A DNA stretch of 31,841 nucleotides from Parvularcula sp038745625 (GTDB lineage Bacteria > Pseudomonadota > Alphaproteobacteria > Caulobacterales > Parvularculaceae): the NCBI GenBank assembly GCA_038745625.1, contig JBCDLG010000030.1, forward strand, positions 1-31,841, given 5' to 3'. This document shows, one piece after another, positions 8,584 through 16,796 of this stretch. Under the pieces are notes generated by a model. That model did no database searches. It had not been told where the DNA came from and worked only from the letters and a program-made list of their open reading frames with translations. The translations under genes were made by a program, and so were the position numbers. Positions within the stretch are counted from its first letter, which is position 1; each line of letters opens with the position of its first letter.

Positions 8584-9633
8584 ATGGACGCGAACCTCCT
8601 CGAGGAACTCAACAAGATCGCTGAGGCGATGGTGGCGCCAGGCAAAGGCATTCTGGCTGCGGACGAATCGACCGGCACGATCGGTAAGCGCTTTGACTCG
8701 ATCGGTATCGACAATGTCGAGGAGCATCGCCGCGACTATCGCGAGATGCTGTTTCGCACCGAAGAGGCGATGAAAGAGCGCATCTCCGGCGTGATCCTCT
8801 TTGACGAGACGATCCGGCAAAAGGCGGCCGACGGCACGCCGCTGGTCAAGCTCATCCAAGATGCAGGCTCGATCCCCGGCATCAAAGTCGACAAGGGCGC
8901 GAAGGACTTGGCCCATTTCGACGGTGAGAAAGTGACCGAGGGGCTCGATGGCCTCCGCGAGCGGTTGGCCGAGTATCACGCGCTCGGCGCTCGGTTCGCC
9001 AAGTGGCGCGCGGTGATCGATATCGGTCGCGGCGGTGACCTCGCCATGCCAAGCGCGGGCTGCCTTAAGGCCAACATGCACGCCCTCGCGCGCTATGCTG
9101 CTCTGTGCCAAGAGCAACGCATCGTGCCCATCGTCGAGCCTGAGGTTCTGATGGACGGCGACCACGACATTGATCGCTGCTATGATGTGACGCTCGCTGG
9201 TCTCCGTCTTCTGTATGAAGAGCTTTATGAGGCTGGTGTCGCGCTTGAGGGGACGATCCTTAAACCGAACATGGTGATCGCTGGCAAAAAGTCCGACAAA
9301 CAGGCGAGTGCGGAGGAAGTTGCGGAGGCCACGGTCAGCTGCTTCCAAAACGCAGTGCCGACGGCTGTGCCCGGCATCGTCTTCCTCTCCGGAGGCCAGT
9401 CCGAGGTCGAGGCGTCCGAACACCTCCATATCATGAACGCCATGCCCGCTGCGGCGCGTCCATGGGCGCTTAGCTATTCCTATGGCCGTGCGCTGCAAGC
9501 TTCCGCGCTGAAAGCATGGGGCGGCAAGCCCGAAAACGTGGCTGCCGGTCAGGCCGCGTTCTCCCACCGGGCCCGGATGAATGGTCTGGCGCAGGAAGGC
9601 AGCTGGTCCAAGGACCTCGAAAACGCGGCCTAA
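8584..9633 (+). CDS. Fructose-bisphosphate aldolase, class I
   Basis: A Schiff-base (metal-independent) aldolase of 349 residues. Lys227 in EGTILKPNM is the predicted Schiff-base lysine, and Glu185/Glu187 in VPIVEPEVL are the conserved acid residues. The N-terminus has GILAADESTGTIGKR, as in animal and plant class I enzymes. The symbol fbaB/fda is used variably for this family, so none is given. It has AGGAAA upstream of the ATG and is the last gene of the cluster, followed by a strong terminator at 9668. No class II aldolase is seen in the window. Confidence 0.96.
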   Translation: MDANLLEELNKIAEAMVAPGKGILAADESTGTIGKRFDSIGIDNVEEHRRDYREMLFRTEEAMKERISGVILFDETIRQKAADGTPLVKLIQDAGSIPGIKVDKGAKDLAHFDGEKVTEGLDGLRERLAEYHALGARFAKWRAVIDIGRGGDLAMPSAGCLKANMHALARYAALCQEQRIVPIVEPEVLMDGDHDIDRCYDVTLAGLRLLYEELYEAGVALEGTILKPNMVIAGKKSDKQASAEEVAEATVSCFQNAVPTAVPGIVFLSGGQSEVEASEHLHIMNAMPAAARPWALSYSYGRALQASALKAWGGKPENVAAGQAAFSHRARMNGLAQEGSWSKDLENAA

Positions 9634-9667
9634 ACGATCACACCATGGGTGACGCGAAAGCCAACCA

Positions 9668-9695
9668 GAGCGCCCCGCGGGGCGCTCTTTTCTTT
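9668..9695 (+). terminator. Intrinsic terminator after the tkt-gap-pgk-fba cluster
   Basis: Perfect inverted repeat GAGCGCCCC / GGGGCGCTC with a minimal GC centre, followed directly by TTTTCTTT. It lies 34 bases after the aldolase stop. Confidence 0.92.
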
Positions 9696-9708
9696 GTGCA
9701 ATGCACAA
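9694..9708. repeat. 15-bp perfect palindrome
   Basis: TTGTGCA-A-TGCACAA, with 7-bp arms, begins within the T-run of the preceding terminator and lies about 120 bases upstream of coq4. It could be a regulator-binding site for coq4 or just part of the terminator region. No regulator gene is adjacent. Confidence 0.4.
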
Positions 9709-9826
9709 GGCCTATCGGGCCGTTCATGTGTATCGCTGTATAGATGTCCTTCATAACGGTGATGCTAGGAGATAGACTGGACGAAACAGAGAGACAGTCG
9801 CACTTTAAGGCCCGGAGGATTGACCT

Positions 9827-10594
9827 ATGCCCGCCGTACAAGCGTCTATGCTGCCCCCTGCGCTTTCCATTCGCCCTGACAAAGCGCTGCTCGCCTTCTT
9901 CCGGTTGATGCGCAACAAGGAGGAGACCGAACACGTCATCGAGTTTTCGGTGAACCTCAACGGCGACTGCCTGCACAAGACATTTGAGCGCTGGTATCAG
10001 AGCCCGAATGGGCAACTCTTGGCCCATGACGATCCCAAAGCGGTGCTCCGCGCGCTTGATGATCGTGACCGCCTGCGCAATCTGCCCGTTGGCACTGTGG
10101 GTCGGACTTACGCTGACTTCATGGACCGTGAGGGCCTCAGCACCGACGGCGTCGCTGAATCCTACCGCGACAAAGGAATTGTCCGAGAGGAGTTCAGCGA
10201 CGAGTACCCTGAATACGCTGCTTTCATCTGGTTCCAGAACCTCACCCACGACATGTACCATGTGCTGACGGGCTATAACCGTGACAGCCTGGGTGAGCTG
10301 GCGCTGCTCAACTACACCTGCCGGATCAATGGCAGCCGCGGGATCAAATATCTCGCCTATATGGGCAGCCTGCGGGTGAAGGCTGAGGCTCCTGAGCTTC
10401 CGGTCTTCAAGATCATGGCCAATGGCAAGAAGATGGGTCAGAGGTCCGGCGATCTTGTCACCGTCGACTTCGTCTCCATGCTCGATCGCCCCCTCCGTGA
10501 GGTGCGAGAGGAGTTGAACATTGTGCCTGACCCCGTCTATGCCGCGCTGCCTCAGGAGCGACTCCTCGCTCTGATCGCACCGCAGACTGCATGA
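9827..10594 (+). CDS. coq4: Coq4 family ubiquinone biosynthesis protein
   Basis: A 255-residue protein with the COQ4 metal motif HDxxHx11E: His141, Asp142, His145 and Glu157 in HDMYHVLTGYNRDSLGE. COQ4 proteins take part in ubiquinone ring modification; work on the family supports oxidative decarboxylation at C1. The start has GGAGG about 9 bases upstream. The first 20 residues show no targeting signal, so it is probably cytoplasmic or peripheral to the membrane. Its stop overlaps the thiE start as ATGA. Family membership is clear from the motif; the exact role in this organism is inferred. Confidence 0.88.
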   Translation: MPAVQASMLPPALSIRPDKALLAFFRLMRNKEETEHVIEFSVNLNGDCLHKTFERWYQSPNGQLLAHDDPKAVLRALDDRDRLRNLPVGTVGRTYADFMDREGLSTDGVAESYRDKGIVREEFSDEYPEYAAFIWFQNLTHDMYHVLTGYNRDSLGELALLNYTCRINGSRGIKYLAYMGSLRVKAEAPELPVFKIMANGKKMGQRSGDLVTVDFVSMLDRPLREVREELNIVPDPVYAALPQERLLALIAPQTA

Positions 10595-11232
10595 CGGAAC
10601 CAACACTCTACCTGATCACCCCTCCCAAGATTGAAGACCTCGGCAGCTTTGCCGAGGTCTTGTCACGTGCGCTCGATGCCGGAGACGGCGCTGTCGCGTG
10701 TCTCCAGCTGCGGTTGAAAGACGTCAGCGACGATGAGGTGCTGCGCGCGGCCGAAGCGATCGCGCCCATTCTGGGCGCCGCGGGGGCTGGGTTCCTGATC
10801 AATGACCGTGCTGACCTTGCCGCCAAAGTTGGCGCTGACGGGGTGCATCTGGGGCAGTCTGATGGCTCGGTCGCCGAAGCCCGGACGCTGCTTGGCGCCG
10901 ACAAAGATATCGGTGTCACCTGCCATGACAGCATCCATCTCGCGATGGAGGCTGGCGAGGCGGGCGCGGACTATGTCGCCTTCGGCGCCTTCTTCCCGAC
11001 CGCCACCAAAGAGGTGATTCATCACGCCGAGGCGGATCTTCTCACCCAGTGGACGCAAATGGCGACGGTCCCCGTGGTGGCGATCGGCGGGATCACAGCG
11101 GACAAGGCGCGCGGGCTCTTGGATGCGGGCGCTGACTATCTCGCGGTTTCAGGTGCCGTCTGGAACCACCCCGATGGCGCCGCAGCAGGCGTCAAAGCGT
11201 TTCTCTCTGCGACCAGCGAGGCGGGCGCTTGA
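10591..11232 (+). CDS. thiE: Thiamine-phosphate synthase
   Basis: Couples HMP-pyrophosphate and thiazole phosphate to thiamine phosphate. It is a TIM barrel of 213 residues with CLQLRLKD (usually LQLREKD), FLINDRADLA, GADGVHLGQSD, GAFFPTATK (phosphate loop, usually G.i.pT.tK) and VVAIGGI. The ATG overlaps the coq4 stop; its own TGA overlaps the TTG start of the next gene. The usual thi neighbours are absent, so this is a stand-alone thiE translationally coupled to coq4. Confidence 0.92.
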   Translation: MTEPTLYLITPPKIEDLGSFAEVLSRALDAGDGAVACLQLRLKDVSDDEVLRAAEAIAPILGAAGAGFLINDRADLAAKVGADGVHLGQSDGSVAEARTLLGADKDIGVTCHDSIHLAMEAGEAGADYVAFGAFFPTATKEVIHHAEADLLTQWTQMATVPVVAIGGITADKARGLLDAGADYLAVSGAVWNHPDGAAAGVKAFLSATSEAGA

Positions 11233-11834
11233 GCGACGCGCTTCGTCCTGATCCTGATGATATCAAGACCCACAGTGCATTCGCCCGCTGGTACTGGCCC
11301 GTGGACCATCTGCACGCCTTCTGTGATCGCTTGGGCCTTTCTCGGGTAGGCACGAAAGCGCAGCTCCGCGCACGGGTGGCCGAAGCCTTGGGCGGCCCGG
11401 CCGCACCGCCAGTCCGAAGGCCCAAACGATCGGGATTTGCGTGGTCGCGGGAGACCCTCACCAACGCAACGGTGATCACCGCCGATATCTCGTTTGGTCC
11501 GAACGTACGCAGGTTCTTCACCGAAGCCATCGGCAGCGCCTTCGTTTGCCACGGCGATTTCATGGCCTGGGTTCGCGCCAATCCTGGTGAAACGCTCGCC
11601 GCCGCGATTGAGGCCTGGCGAATGATGGAGGCCCGCAAAGACGATCCCGCGTTCCGCCGAGAGATCGCCGAGGGGAACAACTACCTCCAATACCTTCGCG
11701 ACCTTCGTGACGCGCATCCCTCGTTGGGTTTGGACGACGCCAAGGCCTGCTGGGACCACAAGAAGCTGCGTCCCGCGCAAGACGGTCGGGTGGTCTATGA
11801 GCCGAGCGATCTTCAGTTCATCAAGAACGCCTGA
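11229..11834 (+). CDS. SAP-domain protein (DUF6434-like)
   Basis: A 201-residue soluble protein. The N-terminal 55 residues (WYWPVDHLHAFCDRLGLSR, then GTKAQLRARVAEAL) look like a SAP-type helix-extended-loop-helix module, commonly nucleic-acid binding. The middle (TLTNATVITADISFGPNVRRFF, residues about 76-97) and the tail resemble the DUF6434/SAP architecture I recall from other bacteria. Start is TTG overlapping the thiE stop (TTGA), which fits translational coupling. Function unknown; DNA binding is only a guess. Confidence 0.72.
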   Translation: MSDALRPDPDDIKTHSAFARWYWPVDHLHAFCDRLGLSRVGTKAQLRARVAEALGGPAAPPVRRPKRSGFAWSRETLTNATVITADISFGPNVRRFFTEAIGSAFVCHGDFMAWVRANPGETLAAAIEAWRMMEARKDDPAFRREIAEGNNYLQYLRDLRDAHPSLGLDDAKACWDHKKLRPAQDGRVVYEPSDLQFIKNA

Positions 11835-11894
11835 CCATCTCTTGCTTCAGACCTCGACTTGTCTGATGACGGGGTGAGAACAAAGGAGGGCCAT

Positions 11895-12398
11895 TTGGGC
11901 CAGGTCGTGCGCATTCTCGGGATTGATCCAGGCCTCCGGCACACCGGCTGGGGCCTTATTCAGTCAGAGGGTTCGCGGCTGCGTTATGTCGCCTGCGGAC
12001 GGATCGTGACCGCAGCGGACGGGCCGATGGCGCAGCGGCTTTCGGCGCTGTCCGACGCGCTCGACGCGCTGCTGGGTGAGCATCAACCGGATGAGGCGGC
12101 GGTGGAGGAGACTTTCGTGAACGCCAATCCGCGGTCAGCGCTGAAGCTTGGCCAGGCGCGGGGTGTTTGTCTCCTGGCGCCAGCACGGCATGGCCTTCCG
12201 GTGGCGGAATATGCTGCGAACCAGATCAAGAAATCTGTGGTCGGAGCAGGACATGCCGACAAGACCCAAATGGCGGCGATGGTCGCACGGCTGTTGCCCG
12301 GCAGCCGCGCGGAGAATGCCGATGCGGCCGATGCTCTCGCCATCGCCATCACCCACGCAGCCCACCGCAAGTCGGGCAGATTAGCGATCGCTTCGTGA
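11895..12398 (+). CDS. ruvC: Crossover junction endonuclease RuvC
   Basis: Holliday-junction resolvase, 167 residues. The four acidic catalytic residues are Asp11 (LGIDPGLRHTGWG), Glu71 (VEETF), Asp143 and Asp146 (NADAADALAIA). I chose the TTG at 11895 because AAAGGAGG lies about 5 bases upstream and the catalytic Asp then has its usual distance from the N-terminus. A TTG at 11859 would add 12 unsupported residues. It overlaps ruvA by GTGA. Confidence 0.94.
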   Translation: MGQVVRILGIDPGLRHTGWGLIQSEGSRLRYVACGRIVTAADGPMAQRLSALSDALDALLGEHQPDEAAVEETFVNANPRSALKLGQARGVCLLAPARHGLPVAEYAANQIKKSVVGAGHADKTQMAAMVARLLPGSRAENADAADALAIAITHAAHRKSGRLAIAS

Positions 12399-13003
12399 TT
12401 GGCCATCTTTCAGGACGGGTGCTGAGCGTCGGCGCCGAGACCGCGATTATTGAGGCGGGCGGCGTTGGCTATGAGGTCGGTGCCGCGCCGCGGGTGCTGG
12501 CCAAGTTTCGCACCGGCGAGGGAGCGTCGGTTGCGGTTGAGACCTTGGTGGCGGAGACCTATATCCGCCTCGTGGCCTTCGAAACCGAGGATGAGCGGCG
12601 CTGTTTTCGCCTCCTCCAGACGGTGCAAGGCGTCGGCGCGAAGGCGGCCCTTGCGATCCTCCAGGTGCTGCATCCCGGCGCGCTGCTCGATGCGATCGCG
12701 CTGGGTGACAAGGCGGCTGTGGCGCGGGCGCAAGGCGTGGGGCCAAAACTTGCCACACGGATCGTCACCGAGCTCAAGGACAAGACGGCGGGCGTCTTCG
12801 CGGGGCGCGCGCCGTTGACGGTGGAGCCAGCCGCTGCATCACCCGTGCAAGGCGGTGCAGCGGTTGAGGCGGTCTCCGCGCTCGTCAATCTCGGCTATGA
12901 CGAGGCCGCGGCCCGTGAGGCGGTGGCCGCGGGGAAGGCGGGTGACGATCAGTCTGTTGAGGATCTCATCACCGCAGCCTTAAGAGCATTGGCGCCGCGA
13001 TGA
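12395..13003 (+). CDS. ruvA: Holliday junction DNA helicase subunit RuvA
   Basis: Tetramer that binds four-way junctions and loads RuvB. It has 202 residues from the GTG at 12395 (VIGHLSGRVLSVG, the family N-terminus). There are two helix-hairpin-helix motifs, VQGVGAKAALAIL and AQGVGPKLATRIVTELKD. The C-terminal UBA-like RuvB-binding domain (EAVSALVNLGYDEAAAREAV) follows a variable linker. The reading frame is open further upstream, but that part is antisense-free overlap inside ruvC and not real. Overlaps ruvC and ruvB by 4 bases each. Confidence 0.95.
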   Translation: MIGHLSGRVLSVGAETAIIEAGGVGYEVGAAPRVLAKFRTGEGASVAVETLVAETYIRLVAFETEDERRCFRLLQTVQGVGAKAALAILQVLHPGALLDAIALGDKAAVARAQGVGPKLATRIVTELKDKTAGVFAGRAPLTVEPAAASPVQGGAAVEAVSALVNLGYDEAAAREAVAAGKAGDDQSVEDLITAALRALAPR

Positions 13004-14013
13004 GTGAGGATCGTATCACCACGGGTGATCATCAGCTCCATGATGATGATGCCGCGCTGCGGCCCAAGCGGCTTGATGAATTCATCGGTCAGCGGAACGT
13101 CAAAGACAATCTCTACGTCTTTATCGAGGCGGCCCGCGGACGCGGTGAGGCGATGGACCATGTCCTTCTTTTCGGCCCGCCGGGGCTGGGGAAGACGACA
13201 TTGGCACAGATCGTCGCCGCAGAGCTTGGCGTCGGGTTCCGCGCGACCTCTGGTCCTGTCATCGCCAAAGCAGGGGATCTCGCAGCGCTCCTCACGGGGC
13301 TTGAGGCGCGGGATGTGCTCTTTATTGATGAGATCCACCGGCTGACGCCAGCGGTCGAAGAAATTCTGTACCCGGCGATGGAAGACTACCATCTTGATCT
13401 CATCATCGGCGAGGGGCCCTCGGCGCGGTCTGTGAAGATCGAGCTGCCGCGCTTCACGCTTGTTGGCGCGACGACCCGCTCGGGTCTGCTCACCAAGCCG
13501 CTGCTCGACCGATTCGGCATTCCGATGCGGCTCGACTTTTATGAACCTGATGAGCTCGCCCAGATCGTGCGCCGCGGTGCGAGGAAGCTCAGCACAGAGA
13601 TCACTGAAGATGGCGCGATGGAGATCGCGCGCCGCAGCCGCGGGACGCCGCGGGTCACGGGCCGTCTTCTTCGCCGCGTCCGCGATGTCGCCATGGTGGA
13701 GGGTGAGGGCGTGATCACGCGGGAGGTGGCGGACCGGGCGCTTGCGCGGCTCGACGTCGATAGCCGCGGCCTCGACATGCTCGACCGTCGCTACCTCTCT
13801 GTGATCGCGGAGAATTTCGGCGGTGGCCCGGTGGGAGTCGAGACCTTAGCGGCGAGCCTTTCGGAGGGCCGGGACGCGATCGAGGACGTGATCGAGCCCT
13901 ACCTTCTGCAGCAGGGCCTCATCCAACGCACGCCGCGTGGCCGTGTGCTGACGAAGAATGCGTGGCAGCATCTCGGCCTTGCTGCGCCGACACGAGATCC
14001 GGAGCTTTTCTAA
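13000..14013 (+). CDS. ruvB: Holliday junction DNA helicase RuvB
   Basis: AAA+ motor of the RuvABC branch-migration complex, 337 residues. Walker A GPPGLGKT is at residues 59-66 and Walker B LFIDEIHR has Asp110-Glu111. Sensor and arginine-finger region: ATTRSGLLTKPLLDRFG. A winged-helix C-terminus contains GGPVGVETLA and RTPRGRVLT. The start overlaps ruvA (ATGA), and its TAA overlaps the ATG of ybgC by one base. Confidence 0.97.
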   Translation: MSEDRITTGDHQLHDDDAALRPKRLDEFIGQRNVKDNLYVFIEAARGRGEAMDHVLLFGPPGLGKTTLAQIVAAELGVGFRATSGPVIAKAGDLAALLTGLEARDVLFIDEIHRLTPAVEEILYPAMEDYHLDLIIGEGPSARSVKIELPRFTLVGATTRSGLLTKPLLDRFGIPMRLDFYEPDELAQIVRRGARKLSTEITEDGAMEIARRSRGTPRVTGRLLRRVRDVAMVEGEGVITREVADRALARLDVDSRGLDMLDRRYLSVIAENFGGGPVGVETLAASLSEGRDAIEDVIEPYLLQQGLIQRTPRGRVLTKNAWQHLGLAAPTRDPELF

Positions 14014-14423
14014 TGGTTCATCGCATCGATTTCCGCATCTATTTCGAAGACACCGATATCACCGGCATCGTCTATCATGCGAACTATGTGAAGTATTTCG
14101 AGCGTGGACGGACGGAATCGCTCCGCGTTGCCTTCAAAGATCTCTCCGCGATCATGGAGGATGACGATCCCGCCACCTTCGCCGTGGCGTCGATGGAGAT
14201 CCAGTTCAAGCGCCCGGCCAAGCTTGACGACCTGATCACCGTCGAGACCGAGCTTGTTGAGGCCAAGGGCGCCAAAATGATCTTTGATCAACGGGTGATT
14301 CGGGGTGAGGAGCTTCTCGCCTCAGCCCACGTCGTCGCCGCGGTAATCACCATGGACGGCCGCCCGCGGCGCATGCCTGAAGAGATGCGTCAGCGGATGG
14401 ATGCGTATCTCGGCCGTGCCTAG
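14013..14423 (+). CDS. ybgC: YbgC/Tol-Pal-associated acyl-CoA thioesterase
   Basis: Hotdog-fold thioesterase, 136 residues. The signature YFEDTDITGIVYHANYVKYFERGRTE is at residues 10-35; Asp15 corresponds to the catalytic Asp18 of E. coli YbgC. It begins one base inside the ruvB stop, so it is coupled to the ruv operon. In many proteobacteria tolQ follows; here the next gene is convergent and unrelated. Its TAG stop shares the four bases CTAG with that convergent gene. Confidence 0.92.
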   Translation: MVHRIDFRIYFEDTDITGIVYHANYVKYFERGRTESLRVAFKDLSAIMEDDDPATFAVASMEIQFKRPAKLDDLITVETELVEAKGAKMIFDQRVIRGEELLASAHVVAAVITMDGRPRRMPEEMRQRMDAYLGRA

Positions 14424-15013
14424 CGAGCAGCTTTCCGCCGCGCCGCGCTGCCGATGATGCCAGCACCTGTGAGAAAGAGCAGCGGAGCCGCTGGGAGCGG
14501 GATCTCGCCGCTGTCGACTTCGTTGTAGGCGAACTTACCGAAGGCCCTGAAATCATTGCCGCCGAACACGAGGCTGGTGATGGGCCCGACGCCCGTGAAG
14601 TCGAATCCTCTGACCCGTGCGTTCACGAATGATGCATTGTCCCAAGATCTCGACGCGACTTCACTGCCTTCGAAAAAGGCTTGCACGGTAAAGTTCGAAA
14701 GAGTGCTGGTCTGCTCAGCCTGGAATGTGATGTCCTGGACCGCGAGGTCGAAATTCATCGCGCCCGACGCGCCGCATGGTGCGAACTGCCGTTCAAAACA
14801 GAAGACGCGATCAAAAACAAAGTTGGAGTCCAAGAAACTGATCGTCCCCGGATTGCTAAAGAAGTTGTCGAGCGAGGCAACGCCCAAATCAACGCCGTCC
14901 GGCTGAGTTGAGTTTGCAGGAAAGCTCGACAAATCGAGCTCGACCGCTGACGCATGACCAATTGAAAATACTGCGAAAATTGACGCAGCGATGCCTAAAC
15001 CAGCTTTATTCAT
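14420..15013 (-). CDS. VPLPA-CTERM-type exported protein
   Basis: A 197-residue secreted protein. Residues 1-23 form a signal peptide (hydrophobic IAASIFAVFSI, then HASA). The C-terminus carries the exosortase sorting signal: IPLPAAP, a hydrophobic stretch LLFLTGAGIIG, and a basic tail ARRKAAR, matching the VPLPA-CTERM class. The middle is rich in beta-like, Asn/Asp/Phe-containing sequence with no domain I recognise. The ATG at 15013 was chosen because it starts the signal peptide; a further upstream in-frame start at 15064 does not. No exosortase gene is in the window, so it would be processed by a remote one. Confidence 0.85.
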   Translation of the reverse strand: MNKAGLGIAASIFAVFSIGHASAVELDLSSFPANSTQPDGVDLGVASLDNFFSNPGTISFLDSNFVFDRVFCFERQFAPCGASGAMNFDLAVQDITFQAEQTSTLSNFTVQAFFEGSEVASRSWDNASFVNARVRGFDFTGVGPITSLVFGGNDFRAFGKFAYNEVDSGEIPLPAAPLLFLTGAGIIGSAARRKAAR

Positions 15014-15111
15014 ACAAACCCCCAACGCAGTGTGCCGATACTGAATCTTTCGGCACACCCTCAATCCCTAGTCAGATCGTAGCACGTCGTCGCGTCGAGG
15101 CAAAGCGGGGG

Positions 15112-15687
15112 CTAAAGACTAAGGAGATCACGCAATTGTTGCTCCACATGCCGATCTTCCTTGAACGCGCCAAGATAAGTCCGTGTAACGCAAGCGACCG
15201 TATCCTTATGCACCCCGCGGGTCGTGAGGCACTGGTGTGCCGTTGACATAATCACGGCGACGCCGCGCGGCTTGAGGACATTGTTGATCGTTTGGGCGAT
15301 CTGCTCGGTCAGGGTCTCTTGGCTCTGAAGGCGTTTGGCGAAGACATCGACAAGGCGGACGAGCTTCGAAATCCCCACGACGCGATCGCCTGGAAGATAG
15401 GCGATATGAGCCTTGCCGAGGATCGGCGCGATGTGGTGTTCGCAATGGCTCTCGATTTTGATGTCGCGCATCAGGACGATATCGTTGTAGCCGCCGACAT
15501 CTTCAAAGGTCCGCCCAAGGATGGCCTCTGGATCTTGGTTGTAACCGTCGAACCACTCGTCATAGGCGCTGATCACCCGCTTGGGGGTGTCGATCAGGCC
15601 CTCACGGTCCGGATCATCACCGATATAGGAGAGGACGGTACGGATGGCGGCTTCGGCTTCACTGCGACTGGGTCGGTTCAGTTTCAT
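15112..15687 (-). CDS. folE: GTP cyclohydrolase I
   Basis: Converts GTP to dihydroneopterin triphosphate, the first step to folate. 191 residues with zinc ligands Cys82 and His85 (ESHCEHHIAP) and Cys153 (HQCLTTRGVH), plus GLIDTPKRV and the GISKLVRLVDVFAKRLQSQE core: the zinc-dependent type IA enzyme. Its ATG overlaps the ribH stop (ATGA), making it the last gene of the riboflavin operon and so probably under the same FMN riboswitch. Confidence 0.96.
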   Translation of the reverse strand: MKLNRPSRSEAEAAIRTVLSYIGDDPDREGLIDTPKRVISAYDEWFDGYNQDPEAILGRTFEDVGGYNDIVLMRDIKIESHCEHHIAPILGKAHIAYLPGDRVVGISKLVRLVDVFAKRLQSQETLTEQIAQTINNVLKPRGVAVIMSTAHQCLTTRGVHKDTVACVTRTYLGAFKEDRHVEQQLRDLLSL

Positions 15688-16157
15688 GATGCCTCCTTGA
15701 TGGCTTGCAGGGTGCGAGCGGTTTCGACGGCGACGGAAGCACTTTCCGCGCCCTTGTTGCCGAGTTTCGTCCCTGCACGTTCAACAGCTTGTTCAATCGT
15801 GTCCGTGGTCAGAACACCGAAGACCACGGGGACCCCGGTATCGAGGCCGACTTTGGCAATGCCCTTGGCGGCCTCGCCAGCGACGAAATCGAAATGGGCC
15901 GTCGCGCCCCTTATGACGCAGCCAAGGGCGACGATGGCGTCATACCGGCCTGTTTGCGCAGCGGTTTGCGCAGCCAGCGGCACCTCGAACGCGCCGGCGA
16001 CGGTGACATGGGTGATGTCCTCATCGGCAACGCCGTGGCGGCGCAGTGTGCTGAATGCACCTTCCGTCAGTCGGCCAACGATAAAGTCGTTCCAACTCGT
16101 GTCGATCACACAAATGCGGAGGCCCTTGCCGTCCGCTGAAGCTTCAATTCGGTTCAT
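15684..16157 (-). CDS. ribH: 6,7-dimethyl-8-ribityllumazine synthase
   Basis: Penultimate step of riboflavin synthesis. 157 residues with SWNDFIVGRLTEGA, GAFEVPLAA, GCVIRGATAHFDFVA (catalytic His region), FGVLTTDTIEQAVERAG and NKGAESA. It lies 3 bases after ribB and overlaps folE. Confidence 0.96.
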   Translation of the reverse strand: MNRIEASADGKGLRICVIDTSWNDFIVGRLTEGAFSTLRRHGVADEDITHVTVAGAFEVPLAAQTAAQTGRYDAIVALGCVIRGATAHFDFVAGEAAKGIAKVGLDTGVPVVFGVLTTDTIEQAVERAGTKLGNKGAESASVAVETARTLQAIKEAS

Positions 16158-16160
16158 TGT

Positions 16161-16796
16161 CTACTCCGCAACCTGCGCGCTGATCGCGGCCATATGCTGG
16201 CGCAGCGCTTCGGTGGTGGTGATGGGGATGCCGTGCGTCTCGGAGAAGGCTTCAAGCTCGGGCCGCCGGGCCATCGTGCCATCGTCGTTCATCACCTCAC
16301 AGATGACCGCGCCGGGGCGAAGGCCAGCGAGCTTGGCGAGCTCAACCGATGCTTCGGTCTGACCGCCGCGGGATAGAACACCGCCCGGATGGGCTCGCAG
16401 CGGGAACATATGTCCAGGCGAGACAACGTCGTCTGGGTTGCTCTCAGGGTTGATCAGCACCTCAACCGTCCTGGCACGGTCCTGGGCGGAGATACCGGTG
16501 GTGACGCCTTCGCGCGCTTCCACCGAGACGGTGAAGCCGGTGCCGAAGCCGGATTTGTTCTGCTCCTGCGGCACCATCATTTTGAGCCCGAAATGCTCGA
16601 TGATGGTGTGATCCAGCGCGCAGCAGATGAGGCCACGGCCATGCATGGCGCAGAAATTGATCGCCGCCGCATCGGCAAACTCTGCGGCGATGACAAGGTC
16701 GCCCTCGTTCTCCCGGCCCTCATCGTCAGCGATGATAACGAATTTTCCTTGGCGCAGCGCCTCGGCTGCTTTCTCGACACTGACGAAACCGCTCAT
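16161..16796 (-). CDS. ribB: 3,4-dihydroxy-2-butanone-4-phosphate synthase
   Basis: Forms the four-carbon unit of riboflavin from ribulose 5-phosphate. 211 residues with the active-site loop DDEGRENEGDLVIAAE, FCAMHGRGLICCAL, and in the second half DVVSPGHMFPLRAHPGGVL and RGGQTEASVELAKLAGL. The protein ends after the RibB domain, so there is no fused GTP cyclohydrolase II. No separate ribA is present in the window either; it must be elsewhere. Overlaps ribE by 4 bases. Confidence 0.96.
   Translation of the reverse strand: MSGFVSVEKAAEALRQGKFVIIADDEGRENEGDLVIAAEFADAAAINFCAMHGRGLICCALDHTIIEHFGLKMMVPQEQNKSGFGTGFTVSVEAREGVTTGISAQDRARTVEVLINPESNPDDVVSPGHMFPLRAHPGGVLSRGGQTEASVELAKLAGLRPGAVICEVMNDDGTMARRPELEAFSETHGIPITTTEALRQHMAAISAQVAE

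Noticed and set aside
8527..9708. 393-codon minus-strand frame across the aldolase gene
   Set aside because: It is antisense to a certain gene and runs through its terminator; His/Arg-rich composition typical of a shadow frame.
15292..16362. 356-codon plus-strand frame across folE and ribH
   Set aside because: It lies antisense to two certain genes and resembles nothing.
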